Under the pieces are notes generated by a model. The model saw nothing but the letters and a program-made list of their open reading frames with translations, made no database searches and was not told the DNA's origin. The position numbers and the translations under genes were made by a program. A DNA stretch of 64,000 nucleotides. Source: Williamsia sp. Lineage in GTDB: Bacteria > Bacteroidota > Bacteroidia > Chitinophagales > Chitinophagaceae. Below are positions 45,843-53,682 of the stretch, piece after piece (the first letter of the stretch is position 1; each line of letters opens with the position of its first letter). The stretch covers positions 186,001-250,000 of the forward strand of contig JADCRZ010000005.1 of assembly GCA_015069695.1 (NCBI GenBank), read 5' to 3'.

Positions 45843-47120
45843 TTAGTTGTTGTCTTTTCCATCCGTCAGCCAGGCTATGTTGAATTTCTGCAATGCGACC
45901 CTGTACTTCTGGAAGTTGTCTGATGCATCCCTTCTTTCATACAAACAATAAATAGTTCCCTCCTTGTCAACCGCCAGGTCTGAATAGCCGGCCAAACCAG
46001 GCCAGAGAATCTTTTCAACCGGCCAGCTTTCTCCTTCATCATAGCTAAGCCTGGCGGTGAGGTTTTCCCGTGTTCTGAAATTGTTTTTGTTGATCAACTT
46101 AGGATTGTTGATGCTGTTGGGATTAACAAACAGGATTCTTTTCCGCGTTCCGCTGCCATTGCCGGAAATTCTGATCAGTCCTGCCATGCAAACCGGTTCA
46201 TACAGCTCATCATCAAACCGGGGTTTTGTCCAGTTGGTGGCACCATCAGGACTGTAGCTGATCAACCGGCGGTTGTTGAGCGATTCGGTGCGCATGTTAA
46301 GCATTACACGGCCATCAGCCAATTCGATCGCTACATTTTCACTGGGGTTCACGATGGGTATGGAAGTTCCGCCGGACAGATCGCCGTTGCTGGCTACAAT
46401 ATCGCCCGGGTGCCAGGTTTTGCCCGCATCATCACTGTAAACAGTCGCAATACAGGAAGGCCGGTGGTCACCGCCAGGAAGACTTTTATCGGGTTTGCAC
46501 AACCAGATAGGAACCAGCAGTCTGCCGGTGCGCAGCTGGATAGCGTGTCCCGGGCCTGGTGCCAACACCTTCCAGTCGTATTTACTGCGGAAGGCATCAA
46601 AAGCATAGGTAATATCAACCGGCTCCGACCAGGTTTTGCCTTCGTCGGAGGAGGTGATATGGTAGGCGCGCTCATAATTGCGCTGGTAAAGCAAATGGAT
46701 CACGCCATCTTTATCAACAATGGGTGTGGCATTGCTTGTAGGCGGCTTATCATCCAGATGGCGGACAAGCGTGCGCACATCCTCCCAGCTCCTTCCTCCA
46801 TTTGTGCTGCGGCGCAACAAAATGTCGATCGCTGCCCAATCGCCTGCACCACTCAACCTGCCTTCACAAAAAGCCAGCAGCGTTCCCTTTTTCGTAACTG
46901 CCAGCGCCGGGATGCGGGTGGTAGAATAAGTTTGCCCGGGATCAAAAACAATGGAAGAATCTATGGCAGGTTTGGAAACACTTATCTTACCGGAGCGGCA
47001 CTGGGTAAGCAACAGGAGGGCACAAATGCATGCAGGAAGGACCAGGAGAGAGAACAGCCCCGGTAAAACAGTGCAGTGATGGCTTTGCATATAAACAGGC
47101 AACCGTTTCTTGTGTTCCAT
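45843..47120 (-). CDS. Exo-alpha-sialidase (GH33-type) lipoprotein
   Basis: A 425-aa protein with a lipobox near residue 40 (ALLLLTQCRSG). The sialidase Arg-Ile-Pro motif reads TTRIPALAV, followed by FCEGRLSGAGDWAAIDIL and Asp-boxes (STNGGRSW, SSDEGKTW, SDDAGKTW, SYDEGESW). This is the six-blade GH33 propeller. The enzyme would release terminal sialic acid outside the cell. The ATG at 47120 was used; the ATG at 47090 would still leave a signal. Its promoter contains an operator identical to that at the aldolase gene. Confidence 0.85.
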   Translation of the reverse strand: MEHKKRLPVYMQSHHCTVLPGLFSLLVLPACICALLLLTQCRSGKISVSKPAIDSSIVFDPGQTYSTTRIPALAVTKKGTLLAFCEGRLSGAGDWAAIDILLRRSTNGGRSWEDVRTLVRHLDDKPPTSNATPIVDKDGVIHLLYQRNYERAYHITSSDEGKTWSEPVDITYAFDAFRSKYDWKVLAPGPGHAIQLRTGRLLVPIWLCKPDKSLPGGDHRPSCIATVYSDDAGKTWHPGDIVASNGDLSGGTSIPIVNPSENVAIELADGRVMLNMRTESLNNRRLISYSPDGATNWTKPRFDDELYEPVCMAGLIRISGNGSGTRKRILFVNPNSINNPKLINKNNFRTRENLTARLSYDEGESWPVEKILWPGLAGYSDLAVDKEGTIYCLYERRDASDNFQKYRVALQKFNIAWLTDGKDNN

Positions 47121-47155
47121 TTTACTGGATTAAATGTGATGGCAATCTTTGCATG

Positions 47156-47183
47156 CAAATATAAAGTAATTATGTTCTACATA
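47156..47183 (-). promoter_or_regulatory. Promoter with GntR-type operator for the sialidase operon
   Basis: On the minus strand a perfect -7 box TATATTTG (47163-47156) lies just downstream of the palindrome TATGTTCTACATA (47171-47183), which has the same 13 bases as the aldolase operator. The sialidase start is about 36 bp beyond. The -33 element is not a clear TTG. The operator could also act on the divergent RidA gene. Confidence 0.65.
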
Positions 47184-47290
47184 TGAAAAAGCAGTGGGTG
47201 CAATTCAGGTTTTCGTGCATTAGTTTGTCTTGTCAGTTGTTTCTTATTGCCCATTGATTCCTACTTTTATAAACAAGTAATCCAAATCAA

Positions 47291-47758
47291 ATGCTCACCA
47301 CACCCGATCAACGGTTTAAAGACCTGCAGCTAAGTCTGCCGCCTGCACCAGCCCCCAAAGGTATTTACAAGCCCTGCCTGGCAGATGGAAAATACCTCTA
47401 CCTCTCAGGGCATGGACCGGTACAGGATGATGGAAGCCTGATCATCGGCCGCATAGGCAGGGAGTTGGATGGGGAACAGGGAAAGCTGGCAGCCCGGCAG
47501 GTCGGACTCACCATGCTGGCCACTATCCGCGCCTATGCAGGTTCGTTTGATAAGATTAAGCGGGTCATCAAAGTACTGGGGATGGTGAATTGCACCCCTG
47601 ATTTTGAAAAGCATCCCTTTGTGATCAACGGGTGCAGCGAATTGTTTGCCGCGGTATGGGGGGAAGAAAACGGGATCGGGGTGCGCAGCGCTGTGGGCTT
47701 TGGCTCCCTGCCCGACAATATACCGGTTGAAATAGAAGCCTTGTTTGAACTTATATAA
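47291..47758 (+). CDS. RidA-family enamine/imine deaminase
   Basis: A 155-aa protein of the YjgF/RidA trimer family. The YLSGHGPVQDDG motif and the C-terminal VEIEALFEL are typical, and an Arg in GIGVRSAVGFGSLP is in the place used to bind the carboxylate of the imine. The usual role is to hydrolyse reactive enamines made by PLP enzymes. A PLP enzyme follows directly (63 bp), which fits. It diverges from the sialidase operon. Confidence 0.85.
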   Translation: MLTTPDQRFKDLQLSLPPAPAPKGIYKPCLADGKYLYLSGHGPVQDDGSLIIGRIGRELDGEQGKLAARQVGLTMLATIRAYAGSFDKIKRVIKVLGMVNCTPDFEKHPFVINGCSELFAAVWGEENGIGVRSAVGFGSLPDNIPVEIEALFELI

Positions 47759-47821
47759 ACCGGGCCGGCAACAGGAGTCCGGAAAAGACCTTCCTGCCGG
47801 CTGCATACATCAATATAAAGC

Positions 47822-48931
47822 ATGAATAGTCCGTTTGATTGGTATACGGTTCACAACATAGATACCCTGGATTCGCCTGCCCTGCTTGTGTACAAAAAAA
47901 GAATTGAACAGAACATTCTCTGGGCAGTAAACAGTGTCGGCAGTGCAGACCTGTTGCGGCCACATGTAAAGACCTGCAAAATCGCCGAAGTGTGCAACAT
48001 GATGCTGGAAGCCGGGATCACCAAATTCAAATGTGCCACCATCGCAGAAGCCGAGATGCTGGCCACCACCGGCGCTCCCGATGTGCTGCTGGCTTACCAG
48101 CCCGTAGGACCAAAAGTAAAACGGCTGCTGGCACTGGTGCAACGATATCCGCAAACCAGCTTCAGCTGCCTGGTTGACGATGAAGAAGCAGCCGGCTATC
48201 TCTCTCAATGCTTTGAAGAACAGGAATCATCTGTCGATGTATTTATCGATCTCAATACCGGCATGAACCGGAGCGGCATACAGCCTGCGAATACGTTGAT
48301 CTTTTTCAAGCAGCTGAAAAAATTACCCGGTATCCGGGTCGCCGGTACCCATGCTTACGACGGACATATTCATGATGCAGACGTGTTGGTGCGCATGCAA
48401 AAAACAGAGCTGGCTTTCGGACAAGCTACCACAGGAGCCGCACAGATCGAAAAGTATGAGAACAGCAAGATGAAGATTATAGCAGGTGGCTCTGTCAGTT
48501 TTCCGTTCCACCGGCAAAGAGGAGTGGAATGCAGTCCGGGTACTTTTGTGTTCTGGGACTGGGGCTACAAACAGCTGCTGCCGGAAGAGCCGTTTCGCTA
48601 TGCAGCCCTGGTCGTCACGCGCGTGATTTCGATTGTTGATGCTACAACCATCACAACTGATCTGGGGCATAAATCAGTTGCTGCCGAAAACCCATTGCCC
48701 CGCGTCCATTTCCTGAATGCACCCCATGCAACACCGGTAGCGCAAAGCGAAGAGCATCTTGTACTGAAAGTAAGTGACAGCACCCGGTTCCGGACGGGCG
48801 ATGTGTTGTACGGGGTGCCCGTGCATATTTGTCCGACCGTGGCGCTGTATGAAAAAGCGGCCGTGATAGAAAACCACCAGGCTGTTGCAAGCTGGAGGGT
48901 AATCGCGCGCGACCGCAGCATCGGCATTTAA
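47822..48931 (+). CDS. D-threonine aldolase/D-serine dehydratase-type PLP enzyme
   Basis: A 369-aa fold-III PLP protein. LLRPHVKTCKIAEV carries the Schiff-base Lys, as in the DSD1/D-threonine-aldolase family. The C-terminal PVHICPTVAL has the His/Cys pattern that binds the divalent metal in this family. It acts on D-3-hydroxy amino acids. It is flanked by RidA and a membrane dipeptidase, so it probably uses D-amino acids from a peptide or sugar-linked product. Which of the reactions is true here is inference. Confidence 0.8.
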   Translation: MNSPFDWYTVHNIDTLDSPALLVYKKRIEQNILWAVNSVGSADLLRPHVKTCKIAEVCNMMLEAGITKFKCATIAEAEMLATTGAPDVLLAYQPVGPKVKRLLALVQRYPQTSFSCLVDDEEAAGYLSQCFEEQESSVDVFIDLNTGMNRSGIQPANTLIFFKQLKKLPGIRVAGTHAYDGHIHDADVLVRMQKTELAFGQATTGAAQIEKYENSKMKIIAGGSVSFPFHRQRGVECSPGTFVFWDWGYKQLLPEEPFRYAALVVTRVISIVDATTITTDLGHKSVAAENPLPRVHFLNAPHATPVAQSEEHLVLKVSDSTRFRTGDVLYGVPVHICPTVALYEKAAVIENHQAVASWRVIARDRSIGI

Positions 48932-48971
48932 TGCCTTGATTTTTTGCCCGTCTTTATAAAATCTGTTTGCC

Positions 48972-50048
48972 ATGTTTGTCATTGATGCGCACCTTGATCT
49001 GGCTATGAATGCCCTGGAATGGAACAGGGATCTGCGGCTGCCTGTTTCGGCTATCAGGGAAAGAGAAACAGGGATGCAGGACAAACCCGACCGGGCAAAA
49101 GGTACCGTATCGCTGCCTGAACTGCGCAAAGCAGGCGCAGGACTGGTAGTGGCTACACAGATTGCACGCTATGTAGAGCCGGGAAGCAAGCTGCCTGGCT
49201 GGCATTCACCGGAGCAAGCATGGGCGCAAACACAGGGCCAGCTAGCCTGGTACAAAGCCATGGAAGAAGCGGGTGAGATGAAGATGATCTGCAACCAGAA
49301 AGAACTGGAAGAGCAGGTGCAGCTATGGACAACCGGCGACGGATCGCCTGAAAACAAGCCCGTCGGTTACATCCTTAGCCTGGAAGGGGCAGACTCGCTG
49401 ATCTCTCTTCGTCATCTGGAAACAGCCTGCCGGTATGGGCTACGCGCAGTTGGGCCTGCCCACTATGGGCCCGGCCGCTATGCCAACGGAACAGATGCAA
49501 CCGGGAAAATGGGTGCAAACGGATTGGACCTCCTCCGTGAAATGGACGCCCTCCACATCATCCTGGATGCAACCCATCTGTGTGACGATGCTTTCTGGCA
49601 GGCTCTTGAACATTTTCACGGCCCCGTATGGGCCAGCCATCACAACTGCCGCACCCTCGTAAACCACAACCGCCAGCTCAGCGACGACATGATCCGGGCC
49701 CTGATCGAGCGGGGCAGTATAATTGGTGCTGCCCTTGATGCCTGGATGATGGTGCCCGACTGGACACGCGGCATCTCCACACCCCAGGCCACCGGCTGCA
49801 ACCTGGAACGCATCATCGACCACATTGATCACATATGCCAGCTCGCAGGCAATGCCCTGCACGTCGGCATCGGCACCGACCTGGACGGCGCCTTCGGCAA
49901 AGAACAATGCCCCTCCGACCTGGAAACCATCGCCGACCTCCAAAAGCTCCCCATCATATTCTCCCAAAGAGGCTATACCGAGGAAGACATCATCAACATC
50001 ATGCACAACAACTGGCTGCGGTTTTTGAGAGAGCATCTTGAACCTTGA
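48972..50048 (+). CDS. Membrane dipeptidase, peptidase family M19
   Basis: A 358-aa protein without a signal peptide. Metal ligands: HxD in DAHLDLAMN, Glu in LSLEGADSL, and His residues in ILDATHLCD and WASHHNCRT. The fold and order are those of M19 renal-dipeptidase-type enzymes, which cleave dipeptides including those with a D-residue in second position. This fits the D-amino-acid enzyme before it. Its C-terminus reads LEP and the stop (50046-50048) falls in a palindromic-repeat core. The M28 gene converges. Confidence 0.85.
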   Translation: MFVIDAHLDLAMNALEWNRDLRLPVSAIRERETGMQDKPDRAKGTVSLPELRKAGAGLVVATQIARYVEPGSKLPGWHSPEQAWAQTQGQLAWYKAMEEAGEMKMICNQKELEEQVQLWTTGDGSPENKPVGYILSLEGADSLISLRHLETACRYGLRAVGPAHYGPGRYANGTDATGKMGANGLDLLREMDALHIILDATHLCDDAFWQALEHFHGPVWASHHNCRTLVNHNRQLSDDMIRALIERGSIIGAALDAWMMVPDWTRGISTPQATGCNLERIIDHIDHICQLAGNALHVGIGTDLDGAFGKEQCPSDLETIADLQKLPIIFSQRGYTEEDIINIMHNNWLRFLREHLEP

Positions 50049-50063
50049 TTTACAGGATGCTCT
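50030..50063. repeat. Repeat core inside a hairpin, copy 2
   Basis: The arms AGAGCATC (50030-50037) and GATGCTCT (50056-50063) pair exactly; the loop contains TTGAACCTTGATTTACAG, a near-match to the repeat core TGAACCATGATTTACAG. It sits between the convergent M19 and M28 genes, followed by TTTTAAAA, so it may also serve as a terminator. Confidence 0.65.
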
Positions 50064-50064
50064 T

Positions 50065-51717
50065 TTAAAACGCTTTCTGCTGGAACTTCTGCCCAAAGAA
50101 ATCTCCCTTGTTCCAGGATGGGGCGGCGGGTTGGCTGCTGGTGAAATAGCCGATGAGGAAATTGATCTTTACGTGCATGGTAGCGGCTTTGAAATCGAAG
50201 GGTTGGTTCATGTCGTCTTTGGGGGTGTGGTAGGTTGTGCTGCGCCAGGCAACGTCAGATTTAGACCTGTCTACGGTGTCTTGCGGTACGGTCATAAAGC
50301 CGCTTTTGATAAAGAGGGCGGGAATGCCTTTTTTAATGAAACTGTAGTGATCGCTGCGGATAAAAACGACCTGTTCGGGGAATGGGTCCGGACTGATCTT
50401 TAATCCCAGGATGCCGGCCGCCTGTTCGGTTTGTTTGCCCAGGCTTGAATGATCGGCGCCGTATGGCACAATGTCAAGTATGGGATGAAAAAAGAAGGGC
50501 ATGTCGATGGCAAGATTGGCTACTACTTTTCCTCCCTTCATGGGCAGGTTGCTGATAAAATAATCAGATCCCAGCAGTCCCAACTCTTCACCTGTGACCG
50601 CTGCAAAGATGATGGACCTTTTGGGCGCAGCAGGCAGCGAACGGTATGCCCTCGCCACTTCCAGCAGGATGGCATTGCCGGACGCATCATCATGGGCGCC
50701 GTTGAAGATAGAGTCTCCGCTTACGGGAGCACCTATCCCGAAATGATCGAGGTGCGCAGTATAAACAATGTATTCATTTTTCAATTGCGGATCACTGCCC
50801 CTGATCACACCTACTACATTGGAGCTTTGAACCACTTTTGTATTTGTCTTTACCCGGATAGAAGCAGAAAGGTTTAAAGGAAACGATTGAGACTTTCCTT
50901 CTGCTGCCAGTGCGGCAATTTTTTGCAGGTTTACAGGCGCATGTATAAACAGGCTGTCGGCATACTCGCTGTTAAAGGAAGCTACCGCTTTCAGGGCTTC
51001 ATAACTGTTGGCTGCCATACCCTGTCCGTTCTGCCATTTGTATGAACCTTGTCTTGACCTTCTCACCGATCCCTCCCAGGAACTGCGCCTGTTGGAAGGC
51101 AGGCCCATGGTGATCACGCCTACAGCGCCGCGCTTGATGGCTTCGGTATATTTTGCATCGGCCGTTGTATAATAAGCACGCTCGCTGCTGGGGAACTGTT
51201 TTGGTGCGTCGTTGATCCATACGACGATCTTGCCCCTTACATCGATGTTGCTGTAGTCATCATACTTGAACTCGGGCGCAGAAATGCCAAAGCCAACAAA
51301 CACCAGTGGGGCGCTGATTGCAGAAGCAGGGCTGGCAAAATAAGGATTGATGATAAACTGTTTTCCATACTCCAACTGTTTTTCCTGCTTTCCATCTATC
51401 AATGTTAACCCGCTCTCTGCTGCCTCCACCCAACCCCGCTGCAGGGGAACAGACTGGATGTAAGAAGAGTCGTTCACGCCCGGTTGAAGCCCCAGCGATA
51501 CAAACTGGGTTTCCATATACTTTGAACCCAGGGCAAAACCCCTTGTGCCCGGCTGGCGCCCTTCCAGCAGGTCATCGGCAAGAAAGCTCATATGCCCTTT
51601 GATGGCTTCCGGACTTACCTTGTTAAGCGCGTTCTGAAGCTCAGCGGGAGTCTGTGCGCAGGTGGTAAGAGTAGTTGTTAGAAAAACAAGCAGAAAGATC
51701 AGCAGTCCGTGTTTCAT
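50065..51717 (-). CDS. Peptidase family M28 lipoprotein
   Basis: The frame opens at a TTG (51774); the ATG at 51717 (MKHGLLIFLLVFLTTTLTTC) gives a lipobox TTC and is preferred. The product is about 550 aa. A PA-type domain (about 130-260) precedes the M28 catalytic domain with zinc ligands in YTAHLDHFG, DDASGNAILLEVA, TGEELGLLGS (general base and ligand), NLAIDMP and RSDHYSF. It is likely a secreted aminopeptidase. It converges with the dipeptidase gene; operon partners are not evident. Confidence 0.8.
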   Translation of the reverse strand: MKHGLLIFLLVFLTTTLTTCAQTPAELQNALNKVSPEAIKGHMSFLADDLLEGRQPGTRGFALGSKYMETQFVSLGLQPGVNDSSYIQSVPLQRGWVEAAESGLTLIDGKQEKQLEYGKQFIINPYFASPASAISAPLVFVGFGISAPEFKYDDYSNIDVRGKIVVWINDAPKQFPSSERAYYTTADAKYTEAIKRGAVGVITMGLPSNRRSSWEGSVRRSRQGSYKWQNGQGMAANSYEALKAVASFNSEYADSLFIHAPVNLQKIAALAAEGKSQSFPLNLSASIRVKTNTKVVQSSNVVGVIRGSDPQLKNEYIVYTAHLDHFGIGAPVSGDSIFNGAHDDASGNAILLEVARAYRSLPAAPKRSIIFAAVTGEELGLLGSDYFISNLPMKGGKVVANLAIDMPFFFHPILDIVPYGADHSSLGKQTEQAAGILGLKISPDPFPEQVVFIRSDHYSFIKKGIPALFIKSGFMTVPQDTVDRSKSDVAWRSTTYHTPKDDMNQPFDFKAATMHVKINFLIGYFTSSQPAAPSWNKGDFFGQKFQQKAF

Positions 51718-51832
51718 ATATTGAAGTTTATGCGTCATCATCCTTCGGGTTAATAGAAAAGCAACAAAGTGCAACTTAACCTGTATTTTTAAACTGAAAC
51801 AAGTTTTTCATGGATAACAATTCTTTTTACCT

Positions 51833-52117
51833 ATGAAGCCCATCATCACCATTGAATACTGCCCCAAGTGCGGATGGTTGCTGCGGGCGGCTTATATGGC
51901 ACAGGAGCTGCTGACCACATTTTCTGAAGAACTGAAGGGCGTTACGCTGCAGCCGGCGGAAGTAGGCGGAAGATACAGGATCAGCGTTGGCGATGAGCTT
52001 TTGTTCGACCGAAAGGAGCAGGGCCGCTTTCCCGAGATCAAAGAGCTGAAGCAGCTGGTGCGGGACAAAGTGAGCCCGGAGAAAAGCCTGGGCCACTCAG
52101 ACAAACCACAACCCTGA
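51833..52117 (+). CDS. SelW/Rdx-family thioredoxin-like protein
   Basis: A 94-aa protein opening with MKPIITIEYCPKCGWLLRA. CxxC in the first strand, the following helix and LFDRKEQGRFPEIKELKQLVRD mark the Rdx family. The second residue of the selenoprotein-W CxxU motif is Cys here, so no selenocysteine is used. A redox role in thiol handling is usual for the family. The gene lies just beside the nitrate operon on the opposite strand, but no functional link is shown. Confidence 0.8.
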   Translation: MKPIITIEYCPKCGWLLRAAYMAQELLTTFSEELKGVTLQPAEVGGRYRISVGDELLFDRKEQGRFPEIKELKQLVRDKVSPEKSLGHSDKPQP

Positions 52118-52193
52118 GGAATGGTTTCCGTACAGGAAGCCAGGCTACCGATGACAACCGCTTGTCGTGCCCAATCCTCCCCATCAATAATCC

Positions 52194-52216
52194 CTGGAAT
52201 CATGGTTCAAGACAAT
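52194..52216. repeat. Palindromic-repeat arm, copy 3
   Basis: CTGGAATCATGGTTCAAGACAA matches the right arm of the repeat with a few changes. The stop codon of the NirA-like/rubredoxin gene (52207-52209, read on the minus strand) falls inside it. No clear partner arm was found. Confidence 0.55.
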
Positions 52217-53646
52217 GGTTCCAGGCATTCCCTGAAGTCTTCCACGCCTGCTTCGCACACAGAACAAGCGTACGTGGCGGGTAACTCACCGAAGCGGGTA
52301 CCCGCAGTTATTTGTTGTGCTGCATCGCCGGTTTTTTCGTCATAGATGGTTAAGCAGTGCATGCATTGGTGGGTGGTGCAAACGGGCGTTGTTTCTTTGG
52401 GCTCTCCTGTTGTCGGGAACAGCGCCGCTTCATCCGGTACAGCTTGTTCATAGAATAATTTGCAGAGGGAAACAAGATAGGTGCCTACATGGTCTTTGGG
52501 GATGTTTTTTCTGAACAGGATTTCTTCTGTTGTGTAGGGATTGAAGTCTTTTTTGTACAGGATGCTGTAGCGGTCAAGCGAGGCGAGGCGGTCCGGGTTC
52601 TTTCTGGCTTCTTTGCAGATAACCACCGAACCGGATACACTGCTGCGCTGTCTTGTTTGTACGGCGAAGCAAAGCCCGTAGGTGCGCACGTCTTCCTTGT
52701 CAAAATGCCGGATCACGAGCCGCTTCAAGCGCAGTCCTTCCTCATCCTCTACCCGCCAGTTCAGCTCGTTGGCCGCATGGCGAACGTTGATGCGGTATTT
52801 GCCCAGCACGCCATCCCACAGGGGGCGGTGGCCGCTTTCAATGCCTTTGATGACAATGCTTTTCCAGGGTGTAGTGTACAGCTGTCCGATACCGGTTTGC
52901 AAACATACCCTGCACAGGTCTGCCAGAAAAGAGACGGGAAACAGTTCATCACGCCGGTAGATACCCAGCCACCAGGTGTTGCCTTCGCGGTTAAAGCCTT
53001 CGTAGTAGGGCAGGGAAAAAGCAGGTGGCTGCAACGGGTGCTCTGCCCGTTTGGTATTGCAAGTCAGCACGGTTTGCGTGGCTGCATACAAGGCTTGTTC
53101 CGTGGTGATGCCCCGTGTGATCAACTTTTCCAGCTGGTGCGATAGGGCTGCAATGTCGTTGGTATAGATCAGCTCTCTCCAGCAAAAGGGGGTCTGCGTT
53201 CCGGGCAGGCGGATATATAAATACCAGAAATGCGGGAAGGGAGAGGATACCCAGTTGATATGCCCGGTAAAAAGCGGTACAAGCTGCTGGCTGCTGTCGC
53301 ATATATTGACCTGCAGCTGCGGCTCGTAGCGGAACAATCCAAAAACATCTTTGTACACGCCTTCACGCAGCCAACCCTCCGTTGAAAAGATGCCTGCTGC
53401 CGGATAAGAGCTCACCATATTGGGCGTGACGTTCGTGCCGGTTTGATAAGAGATTTCTTTTTGCCGGCAGGCCTTGCTAAAACTTGCCAAGTTCTCCTGG
53501 GGCACGTTCATGATCAGCTGCTGGCGCAGTCCGAATCGCACCTGCTCTATGCGCGCGTCTGTGGCTGCCTGCATCACAGCCAGCAGGTAGCCCGGCGATA
53601 CAATGCCGCCCCTGAAATTAATGGTAATGGTGGCCGTTTGTGCCAT
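52207..53646 (-). CDS. Nitrite/sulfite-reductase-like protein fused to rubredoxin
   Basis: The frame begins with GTG (53682); the ATG at 53646 (MAQTATITINFRGG) is preferred, giving 479 aa. The N-terminal ~430 residues resemble the ferredoxin-like halves of nitrite/sulfite reductases, but I find no C-x5-C...CxxxC sirohaem/[4Fe-4S] motif. The last ~50 residues are a rubredoxin domain: QCMHCLTIYDEKTGD, AGTRFGELP, YACSVCEAG with two CxxC pairs for one iron. A role as electron carrier for the nitrate reductase is plausible, not proven. It is the last gene of the nitrate operon, 37 bp after the nitrate reductase. Confidence 0.7.
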   Translation of the reverse strand: MAQTATITINFRGGIVSPGYLLAVMQAATDARIEQVRFGLRQQLIMNVPQENLASFSKACRQKEISYQTGTNVTPNMVSSYPAAGIFSTEGWLREGVYKDVFGLFRYEPQLQVNICDSSQQLVPLFTGHINWVSSPFPHFWYLYIRLPGTQTPFCWRELIYTNDIAALSHQLEKLITRGITTEQALYAATQTVLTCNTKRAEHPLQPPAFSLPYYEGFNREGNTWWLGIYRRDELFPVSFLADLCRVCLQTGIGQLYTTPWKSIVIKGIESGHRPLWDGVLGKYRINVRHAANELNWRVEDEEGLRLKRLVIRHFDKEDVRTYGLCFAVQTRQRSSVSGSVVICKEARKNPDRLASLDRYSILYKKDFNPYTTEEILFRKNIPKDHVGTYLVSLCKLFYEQAVPDEAALFPTTGEPKETTPVCTTHQCMHCLTIYDEKTGDAAQQITAGTRFGELPATYACSVCEAGVEDFRECLEPLS

Positions 53647-53682
53647 AGTTTTTATCTTAAAGAATGCATCACGAAGCAACAC

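Noticed and set aside
51833-52117. Selenocysteine in the SelW-like protein
   Set aside because: Both active-site positions are encoded as Cys and no in-frame TGA or downstream SECIS-like structure is needed.
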